Part shown: in pieces, positions 58,084-64,000 of the stretch
How the letters are laid out: each line of letters starts with the position of its first letter
How positions within the stretch are numbered: position 1 is the stretch's first letter
The notes under the pieces: model-generated
Told to the model about the DNA's origin: nothing
The model's input: the letters and a program-made list of their open reading frames with translations, nothing else
Database searches by the model: none
Program-made: the position numbers and the translations under genes
Source of the DNA: Chloroflexota bacterium
Lineage (GTDB): Bacteria; Chloroflexota; Anaerolineae; Anaerolineales; Villigracilaceae
NCBI GenBank assembly: GCA_016234555.1
Contig: JACRBJ010000005.1
Coordinates: forward strand, 1-64,000
DNA: 64,000 nt
Direction: 5' to 3'

Positions 58084-61000
58084 CGTCTATACCTCCATTC
58101 GTCAACAGGGCGGACAACATCATCGCCGCGTGCCACTGTTTCTATTACTTTTATTGCGCCATCCTTCGTCCACGGGCGGACGCCGGTCATCATGTAGACA
58201 AGGCTTTGAATTGCACCCTTTATCATGATGATGAGCAGGAAAACGGTTGAAATATCAAGGCTCAATTGAATCCACCATGCCGCGCCCGTCTCCTTCCACC
58301 AGGAAGACGCGAAGCAAACGCCCATGCGTAAACGGGTTGGCAGGAAGTCAGAAAACAAGCTGTTGCATGTGTCATAATATTCCGGTGTTCCGCCGCCATG
58401 CTCGAAGGTAACGAGATCGCCGTCCTCCCATACTTCATTACTTGGACCGGAGGAAGGAAATATCTTTTCAATAATGCGGTTGACCGTTTCCGGGTTGTCA
58501 TCTGCTCCGCCACCCTCGCCGCCAAAGCTGAAGATGCTGGTATCTTCGTAATCTTCACCGGCAATCCCTCCGCCTTCGCCGCCCGCGCCCCAATCATAGG
58601 ATTTGATTTCCGCGATGGTCGTGTCTTCGGCGGTATTCAATTCGTAGATGCTTGCAAGTGGTTCCTTTTGCTTGAGCTTTTCGATTTCAACGATGATGAT
58701 GTTTGTGTGACGCGGACACCAGGCAAAATATGTCATTACTGTTCTGACGACGTATTGCGCCCACCCGCTGATATAGGCTCCGATGCCGTCGATCAGATCG
58801 CCAAGATAGCTTGAGAGGTCTCCAATGTAATCTCCGATACTGGCGAACCAATTACCCAGGTAAGTTACCCAATCGCTCACATCCCACGTCGAAGGCAGGG
58901 AGGGAGTCGACCGCGTTGGAAACGTCGATGTGCTTGTAAATACCGGGCGTATCAGCATAGGCTGACAGGCATCGAAATCTATATCAGAGTAATAATCGAT
59001 TGGCGGAGGATTTGGATTGTCATCATCAATTACTGCCCGCCAAAGTTGATATGCAAGGCTCCCTGTGTTGTCTGTAAATATTTCAGTCTCTGTATCTGCT
59101 ACGCGTATTTTCCATGCCTGACCAGTCGCCACCGTGAACACAACCTTTTCGTATTGATCGAGTTGGTCCACTTCTCCGCATGACAAATTCGGATGCGTGC
59201 TCATTGGGAACCAGGTAACGCCGCCATCGCTGCTTAGTTCAGCCTTATATCTATCGTCTGGATTTTCTCCATCCTGCCACGGTCCATTGTTGGTAATTAA
59301 ATAATAGGTTACACCTGGCTCAAGCAATGTTGTGCCGCCACCGATTTGCGCATTTTGTACAACGGACGCGCCTTCCACCGCCTTGACCGGGATCCATGCC
59401 TGATTTGCCTGTGTCGTTGTTCCATATGTGTCAAGGCAGGTCTCCCACGGGTTGTCTACATCTTCCTCCGTATTGACAGCCTGATACAAATCCCATCCGA
59501 TTTCACCCGTTGTCGAATTGGAGGCGCCCGCCACCCGTATCATAAATTCTACGCCCCCCTCGTCATCTCCTACCGCATTGCTTGGCACTTGAAAATAAAC
59601 GCGGACATGCCCCAGCATATCAGTCGGGACAACGCATGAGGCAACCGTCCAAGATTCGGGATCAGACCACGTTTCTTCAAAGTCAGTGGATAATCGTCTC
59701 AATTGGATGTCGTAGTAATCCACTCCCGTAGTGTACGAGCTACCGGATGAACTCGATGCGGTCCACGGTCCGTCACGGGTTTCGAGCATATACCATCCAC
59801 CAGGCGTCATGTAGTATGAGGTTGAAACACCGCCCGGTATTGTGTTGCCGAAACCATCTAAGCTGTCGAACGAATTGCCAAAGCCTTCACCATTTACCTG
59901 ATCTCCGAAAGTGTCGCCACTGGCGACAATATCATCAACGGTAAAGGGTTCGGCACATCCGCTTGGTATGTATGTGTTTGTTACATGGTAGAGACTGACA
60001 TTCAGCAGACCGGAGTTATCAGCCCAGTTTTGAGGGTCGTCCTGGTCGTTGACGCGCAGATGCAACACAAGACCCTGATTTGATGGAGCCTGGACGAACA
60101 CCATTGAGCCGTCGAGAGACACACACGAAACAAGCGCAGAACCTTCAGCAAGATCAGCCCACGGCGGCGGCTCTGGCTGCGGACCGAAGACGATAAATCC
60201 GAATTCCATATCAATGCGCGGAGTTGTCGGCGTGTCTTCGTTCCATGTGCCCTCGTTGACTTTGATGCCATACCAATCGCCGCCAACGATTTCAGGCGTC
60301 CCAGCATCATAAACGGGGACATCCTCCTCCTCTGACGGAACATCAATCGTAAACAAAATATCTTCGGCGCTATATGTGAACTCCGGGCAGCCCGCGTCAG
60401 TCAGGTACGCGATCCCAATCGAGTAACTGATCGGTGTCACCGGGTCGTTTGTGTTGTTGGCAAACCTGCTTGGTGTTTCGCCCAATGGTCTATCATTCAC
60501 CCGTATATGTATCGTGTCTGTGGTGGCTGTGAAATAGGCAGTAATCCACCAGGGATTTGTCGGGTCGAAGTCGTAGCATAAGATATCCGGGTTACCCACG
60601 ACCAATTCTTGAAAGGTCAGGTATGTTGTCCCGCCGTCGAATGAAACCTCTGTGTCGTATCGAGGGTTCTGCGATTCCCCCTCCCACCACGGTCCATCCT
60701 GCACCCTGAGCATGTACATTTGACCCTGTTCGAGTTGGTAAGCGTTCTCGTCGGTTACGGGATCACCGTTTGCCATGCCTACTGGCGTTTCGAGTGTCGG
60801 GTCGATCACATAGTTGTCGATCTCTGGCACGACATAGGTATCGGCGCATTCAGGTGCTGGCATTTGGCGCGAGAGTTTGAAGCCCCATACAACGCCAGCC
60901 GAGACCGGGTATCCCGTATAGAACGAGATCGAAGTTTTTAGATAAATATCCCAAACCCCATTACCGACATCCGGCATCTCCTCCGGGAGGATAACCCCGG

Positions 61001-62081
61001 AGATAATGCCCTTGCAAGTCCCCTGGCTATTCCATGTCCCGACCGGGTTGCAGCGCATGGCAACTTTATCGATGGTAATGTCGGACCCTTCGCCCGTTGC
61101 CTTGAGTGTAGTGACAGCGTAGATGTCGTTTTGTGTTTGCGATGTCCACTCATAGGTAAATGTGACCGTGTAGTATATCGGGTAATCGTTTCGGCAGCGT
61201 GGATACGGCTCACATGCGATCTTCGCGCCGAGTTTATTGTAATTGCCTTCAAAGTCCCACGCACCGCCGTAGACCGCTGCGACGTTCGCCTCTGGCTCCG
61301 AATGATAGAACGGGGAATAAACGTCGTAATTGTTGTACCAGGTTTCGCATTCGATGTCGCCATCGACGCAATACCAACCGACATCCTCGATGATGGGTTC
61401 CGGGTTGTACGAAACAGTCAGCTTCGGGCGCTTTGTTTCATCGGTGGCATCGGATGTGTAAAAGGCATAGGCGTCGTTTGCTTCGGTTTCTGTCTTCAAC
61501 AGGAAGCCGTAATAGTTCTCACGGATGATATGCCCGACGATTTCAGGGTCGAGGGTGATGTCGATCTGCGCGCCCTGCGTCAAATCTGCGGCGAGGGAGT
61601 ACGTGCCTGCAACGCCGTCAATGTCACCCGCACCAGATGCGCCCGCCGTTTGCCAGTTATCGGGCAGTCCGTTGATCGGGCTGATCCTGTAACGTGTCCA
61701 ATGGGCTTCACTTTCCACCCAGGGAGGGATGAGAGCATACAACTGCAAGGTGCTTGCGTTCGTCGCCTGGTCGCTCTCCACCCAAAGGGAGAGGGTTGCG
61801 GTCTCGACTGCGGCATCCGCCGGGATGGCAGATGTGTCGAACGTGATGATGCCGCGCCCGATCTCATCGGCGGAGGTTTCACCCACCAGCATCGTCTGAG
61901 CCGTGCCGTAATTGGTGGATGTGTTGACGGATGAGATATAGGTATCATATCCGCTGTTACCGTCGGGTTGAAGTACAACCTCTGTGAACTCCTGCGCATA
62001 CACCGGCGTCGGAATGAAGGCGGGCGTAAGCGAAAGGGCAAGGATAAAAAGCATGAAATAAGATTGTAATTTTTTCTTCAT
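58080..62081 (-). CDS. Giant exported DNRLRE/CBM96-type surface protein with C-terminal anchor
   Basis: This 1333-residue protein has a signal peptide (about 1-28, ending near VYAQE) and a DNRLRE/CBM96-like beta domain (about 30-225; DTYISSVNTSTNYGTAQTM and RGIITFDTSAIP). A long series of beta domains follows (about 230-1080) with repeated WY.LET.DGPW-type motifs. A region with hydrophobic stretches, Gly-rich loops and one clear membrane span lies at about 1270-1300. The ATG at 62079-62081 has GAAGAGG upstream; the longer frame is antisense to nothing real. It is a candidate adhesin or fibre protein that stays anchored in the membrane, by analogy with minor coat adhesins. The repeats differ from host cohesin proteins. 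Confidence 0.8.
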   Translation of the reverse strand: MKKKLQSYFMLFILALSLTPAFIPTPVYAQEFTEVVLQPDGNSGYDTYISSVNTSTNYGTAQTMLVGETSADEIGRGIITFDTSAIPADAAVETATLSLWVESDQATNASTLQLYALIPPWVESEAHWTRYRISPINGLPDNWQTAGASGAGDIDGVAGTYSLAADLTQGAQIDITLDPEIVGHIIRENYYGFLLKTETEANDAYAFYTSDATDETKRPKLTVSYNPEPIIEDVGWYCVDGDIECETWYNNYDVYSPFYHSEPEANVAAVYGGAWDFEGNYNKLGAKIACEPYPRCRNDYPIYYTVTFTYEWTSQTQNDIYAVTTLKATGEGSDITIDKVAMRCNPVGTWNSQGTCKGIISGVILPEEMPDVGNGVWDIYLKTSISFYTGYPVSAGVVWGFKLSRQMPAPECADTYVVPEIDNYVIDPTLETPVGMANGDPVTDENAYQLEQGQMYMLRVQDGPWWEGESQNPRYDTEVSFDGGTTYLTFQELVVGNPDILCYDFDPTNPWWITAYFTATTDTIHIRVNDRPLGETPSRFANNTNDPVTPISYSIGIAYLTDAGCPEFTYSAEDILFTIDVPSEEEDVPVYDAGTPEIVGGDWYGIKVNEGTWNEDTPTTPRIDMEFGFIVFGPQPEPPPWADLAEGSALVSCVSLDGSMVFVQAPSNQGLVLHLRVNDQDDPQNWADNSGLLNVSLYHVTNTYIPSGCAEPFTVDDIVASGDTFGDQVNGEGFGNSFDSLDGFGNTIPGGVSTSYYMTPGGWYMLETRDGPWTASSSSGSSYTTGVDYYDIQLRRLSTDFEETWSDPESWTVASCVVPTDMLGHVRVYFQVPSNAVGDDEGGVEFMIRVAGASNSTTGEIGWDLYQAVNTEEDVDNPWETCLDTYGTTTQANQAWIPVKAVEGASVVQNAQIGGGTTLLEPGVTYYLITNNGPWQDGENPDDRYKAELSSDGGVTWFPMSTHPNLSCGEVDQLDQYEKVVFTVATGQAWKIRVADTETEIFTDNTGSLAYQLWRAVIDDDNPNPPPIDYYSDIDFDACQPMLIRPVFTSTSTFPTRSTPSLPSTWDVSDWVTYLGNWFASIGDYIGDLSSYLGDLIDGIGAYISGWAQYVVRTVMTYFAWCPRHTNIIIVEIEKLKQKEPLASIYELNTAEDTTIAEIKSYDWGAGGEGGGIAGEDYEDTSIFSFGGEGGGADDNPETVNRIIEKIFPSSGPSNEVWEDGDLVTFEHGGGTPEYYDTCNSLFSDFLPTRLRMGVCFASSWWKETGAAWWIQLSLDISTVFLLIIMIKGAIQSLVYMMTGVRPWTKDGAIKVIETVARGDDVVRPVDEWRYRR

Positions 62082-62178
62082 GAATACCTCTTCATTGCAA
62101 AACACACGGGAGCCTACAAACCGCAAGCGGTTTATCGGCTCCCGTATATGGTCTTCAGCCAGAAGACTGCGGCGCGGC

Positions 62179-62328
62179 TTAGAACGCCTTGCGGATTTCG
62201 CCAACGATCTTGGACAGCAAGCCCATGCCCAGGGCGATGCCCACGGGAAGGACGAATACCGGCCACAAACCATTGATGATCTCGCCAGCTTGATCGAGCA
62301 GACCTGAGAAGTCAAGGGAAAGCGACAT
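62179..62328 (-). CDS. Small single-span protein (49 aa), coat/pilin-like
   Basis: An acidic amphipathic start (SLDFSGLLDQAGEIING), one hydrophobic span (PVFVLPVGIALGMGLL) and a basic end (SKIVGEIRKAF). AAGGAGA lies at correct spacing before the ATG. The plan (acidic N-part, single span, basic C-part, about 50 residues) resembles major coat proteins of filamentous phages, and also small pilins or holins. The order next to an adhesin-like gene supports a structural role; no sequence identity is claimed. Confidence 0.6.
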   Translation of the reverse strand: MSLSLDFSGLLDQAGEIINGLWPVFVLPVGIALGMGLLSKIVGEIRKAF

Positions 62329-62358
62329 TGTTTGTTATCTCCTTTCTTTTGGATTTTT

Positions 62359-62517
62359 CTAACGGTTGTCAAGCCAGCTAGAAATTAACGAGAGGACGAA
62401 AAGAAACACCGCGAGAGCCGTACCACCAACGCCGAACATGATGAGCCACCAGCGAGCCAGCCACCCGAACGCCCAGACAAAATCGTTCTGCAATTCAAGG
62501 AATTGCTCAAGCGTCAT
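62359..62517 (-). CDS. Small single-span protein (52 aa)
   Basis: A short charged start (MTLEQFLELQNDF), a Trp-rich stretch and a span (WWLIMFGVGGTALAVFLFVL), then LISSWLDNR. It is coupled to the preceding 41-residue gene with a five-base gap. It has the dimensions of minor coat or assembly proteins; the function is unknown. Confidence 0.5.
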   Translation of the reverse strand: MTLEQFLELQNDFVWAFGWLARWWLIMFGVGGTALAVFLFVLSLISSWLDNR

Positions 62518-62521
62518 GGTG

Positions 62522-62647
62522 TCATTCCTCGAAAATGCGGCTCACCACCTGTCCCAGTAGAGTGGCGAACAACATGATCGTCAAAAGCAATGCAGACATG
62601 CTTATGCCAGCGATCAATATCTGGGAGATGGGCTCGGTGATTTCCAT
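62522..62647 (-). CDS. Small single-span protein (41 aa)
   Basis: It reads MEITEPISQ and then one span (ILIAGISMSALLLTIMLFATLLG), ending VVSRIFEE. An in-frame ATG at 62674 would give a 50-residue form (adds MGNYPKIWN); neither start has a good ribosome site. It is the first gene of the leftward arm, 112 bases from attR. Confidence 0.45.
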   Translation of the reverse strand: MEITEPISQILIAGISMSALLLTIMLFATLLGQVVSRIFEE

Positions 62648-62758
62648 GTTCCAGATTTTGGGATAATTCCCCATAAAAAACAGTGGACAAAAAAGCGACG
62701 CCTACTGCGCCGCCGTATAAAACATGGGGATGATAATGCTTATACCTTCGGTGAATGG

Positions 62759-62772
62759 CTCCGTGGGGGCAC
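62759..62772 (+). other. attR core (14-bp direct repeat)
   Basis: CTCCGTGGGGGCAC is identical to the 3' end of tRNA-Glu at 32317-32330. No tRNA gene surrounds it, as expected for the distal junction after integration into a tRNA gene. Confidence 0.85.
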
Positions 62773-62812
62773 CTATCTATAGACACAGTATTAAATTTCA
62801 ATACCCTGTCAA

Positions 62813-62849
62813 AACAAAAAGACCACGCTAATCACGTGGTCTTTTTGTT
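62813..62849. terminator. Perfect 15-bp hairpin terminator after attR
   Basis: AACAAAAAGACCACG pairs with CGTGGTCTTTTTGTT around seven bases and has T-runs on both strands. It ends the minus-strand gene at 62848 and, before the element arrived, was probably also the terminator of tRNA-Glu about 40 bases upstream. Confidence 0.88.
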
Positions 62850-63984
62850 ATTCCATTTGGGATACGCCCAAATTCACACTTCCCTTCTTTGTCAAGAAAT
62901 CGACCCTGACCAATCCATTCTCAAATTGTCTTGAACATACACTCCCATTGCAGATGTAAGCACCCGTCGGTAGGCCCAAATCATAATCATATTCGGGGAG
63001 CGGGTGAAATTCTCCCGACACGCCAAAATGGAAATAGGTTTTGTCAGGTTCAGCCACCAGAAGGGATGCCGCGAACGTGAAGCGGTTTGACGATTCAGTC
63101 ACATCCGGCGGATAGACGATGACATACAACTCCTTCCCGCTGTCAATCCATGTCTGCAAGGTGGCCAGGTCTGAGATCATTTTGGACGATGTTGGCCATG
63201 CTCCACCCCAATTGGAGAAGCAGGATTCGCACATTACGCCATCCAAAAACGCGAACCTGTCCCACTGTGATGATACTGTTGCCAGATTTCCCTCGATCTT
63301 GTAAGATGGCAGATTGTCGTGAACATATTGAGCCAACCCAACTAATTCGGTGTAATATGCCGAGGGCAATAAATACTCCCGTGGCGCTCCCTCACATGCT
63401 GACATGATACCTGTCCAGCCTGGTCTCAGATCGTCAAGGAATAAGGTATCCAAACTGTGCTGCTCAAGCTTTTCGGCGCTGCGCCTGACAAGGTACTCCC
63501 TGAAATAGACCGAAGCGGGATTAACCAGATATTCGGTGTTGCCATCATTGACTTTGTAGCACCGCTCGCCATTGGACTTGTGAAGGAATACCGCCTCGGT
63601 CGGCACGATCCCATATACCGCCCTGCCATCCAGGATTGCATCGTTGAAATCCGGGCAAAACCGTTTGTCCATCGTGATCGTGTCTCGAAAATATGAAGCC
63701 GCTGCCTGCTCATCCGTGCATCGTGTTCCCGCCTGTAAACCGGAGGGACCGTTCACCTTAATCGCCTCCACGTACAACGAAACTTCCGAACCCACAGGAA
63801 GACTCGAAGCATATTCCAACTGCCCTTGAGCGAAGATCGCTGCATCAAAATTATCGTACGAGACGTTTTGTGCCCTGTAAATTACCACCTGCTTTAGCGG
63901 CATGACATGGGGGCGAGCAGTAACTACTTTCTGTTTTGGCAACTGACGCACTTCCCCCTGATCGACAGGCGCGTTTGATGACAT
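62848..63984 (-). CDS. GHL15-like putative glycoside hydrolase, possibly N-truncated by window edge
   Basis: The visible 378 residues include YFREYLVRRSAEKLEQHSLDTLFLDDLRPG (given in outline: REYL...LDTLFLDDL, about 165-195), typical of putative TIM-barrel glycoside hydrolases such as GHL15, with a candidate acid pair in DDL. A downstream LDGVMCESCFSNW (about 245-257) may hold the second catalytic Glu. The ATG at 63984 has GGAAGG upstream but gives no signal peptide, and the frame stays open to the window end, so the real start may be outside. Outside the element, it is the host gene following tRNA-Glu. Confidence 0.7.
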   Translation of the reverse strand: MSSNAPVDQGEVRQLPKQKVVTARPHVMPLKQVVIYRAQNVSYDNFDAAIFAQGQLEYASSLPVGSEVSLYVEAIKVNGPSGLQAGTRCTDEQAAASYFRDTITMDKRFCPDFNDAILDGRAVYGIVPTEAVFLHKSNGERCYKVNDGNTEYLVNPASVYFREYLVRRSAEKLEQHSLDTLFLDDLRPGWTGIMSACEGAPREYLLPSAYYTELVGLAQYVHDNLPSYKIEGNLATVSSQWDRFAFLDGVMCESCFSNWGGAWPTSSKMISDLATLQTWIDSGKELYVIVYPPDVTESSNRFTFAASLLVAEPDKTYFHFGVSGEFHPLPEYDYDLGLPTGAYICNGSVCSRQFENGLVRVDFLTKKGSVNLGVSQME

Positions 63985-64000
63985 TCCGCCTTCCTTCCAC

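Larger units (their letters stand above)
32317..62772. mobile_element. 30.4-kb integrative element in tRNA-Glu
   Basis: Bounded by identical 14-bp repeats, with a large serine recombinase next to attL. The element carries a repressor/operator control region, phage-type replication genes (DnaD-like, DnaC-like), many tiny overlapping genes, an FtsK-type motor, HNH and DUF4326 proteins, a lytic transglycosylase, glycosyltransferases and a right-end module of membrane and surface proteins. The two arms converge on a hairpin at 54751-54779. No capsid, portal, terminase, relaxase or VirB4 was found. It could be an FtsK-driven integrative conjugative element, a filamentous-virus-like element or something new. 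A separate integron array is nested at 45.2-49.0 kb. Confidence 0.85.

Noticed and set aside
62179..62328. Firm call as VirB2 pilin or phage pVIII
   Set aside because: Only size, topology and context support it; no diagnostic residues are visible.
62082..62372. N-terminal extension of the giant surface protein to 62372
   Set aside because: It would overlap the 49-residue gene, lacks a ribosome site and hides the signal peptide; the ATG at 62081 has both.
32317..62772. Ordinary tailed prophage
   Set aside because: No terminase, portal, major capsid, tail or tape-measure gene was found on either strand.
32317..62772. Classical T4SS-type conjugative element
   Set aside because: No relaxase, VirB4 or VirD4 motif; the only motor is FtsK-like.

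Overview
The window looks like the chromosome of an Anaerolineae-type Chloroflexota bacterium (inference from gene content, not from a search). The indicators are long Thr/Pro-rich exported proteins, cohesin and dockerin domains outside a cellulosome, a CHASE2 cyclase grouped with FecR and SH3 proteins, integron-type integrases and Rex. Two intact tRNA genes are present, tRNA-Arg(CCG) and tRNA-Glu(TTC).

Host part, 1-32,330. The left edge holds the C-terminus of an integron-type integrase. A methyltransferase, a NapH-like membrane Fe-S protein with an unknown partner, and a minus-strand run follow (SH3 lipoprotein, membrane protein, FecR lipoprotein, CHASE2-adenylate cyclase, Rex). Next come three exported cohesin-type proteins, one joined through a membrane segment to a cytoplasmic FHA domain and one fused to an M23 peptidase through a repetitive Thr/Pro linker. 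From 14.5 to 28.9 kb lies a respiratory locus. A minus-strand branch encodes NrfD, a Tat Fe-S protein and a seven-haem cytochrome. A LysR regulator and a lipoprotein with four rhodanese domains follow. A plus-strand branch encodes ArsR, a tri-haem cytochrome, a PsrA/PhsA-like molybdoenzyme, PsrB- and PsrC-like subunits, cytochrome b, a multihaem cytochrome and Rieske. Together they suggest quinone-linked, extracytoplasmic sulfur-compound electron transfer. A housekeeping group (SUI1, phosphatase, methyltransferase, signal peptidase I, zinc-ribbon) runs up to tRNA-Glu.

Mobile element, about 32,317-62,772 (30.4 kb). A 14-bp direct repeat lies at the 3' end of tRNA-Glu and again at 62,759-62,772. 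A large serine recombinase sits against the left copy and reads through it, antisense to the tRNA. Inside are a divergent control region (XRE repressor, sigma70-type promoter, two matching 6-4-6 palindromes), a dense run of tiny overlapping genes, a DnaD-like initiator with a DnaC-like loader, envelope and glycan genes, an FtsK/SpoIIIE-type motor, an HNH protein, a lytic transglycosylase, and a convergent minus-strand module. That module encodes three tiny single-span membrane proteins, a 1333-residue exported DNRLRE protein with a C-terminal membrane anchor, a membrane-anchored M23 peptidase, further membrane proteins and a glycosyltransferase. I see no capsid, terminase, relaxase or VirB4. 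An integron cassette array with four clear attC sites, and a truncated integrase in the unusual orientation, has landed between two glycan genes of the element.

After attR the host resumes with a perfect hairpin terminator and a putative GHL15-like glycoside hydrolase that may run off the window. The most novel item is the tRNA-Glu element. In its circular form the recombinase gene would gain a different C-terminus and read directly into the envelope module, which could couple excision to expression of that module.
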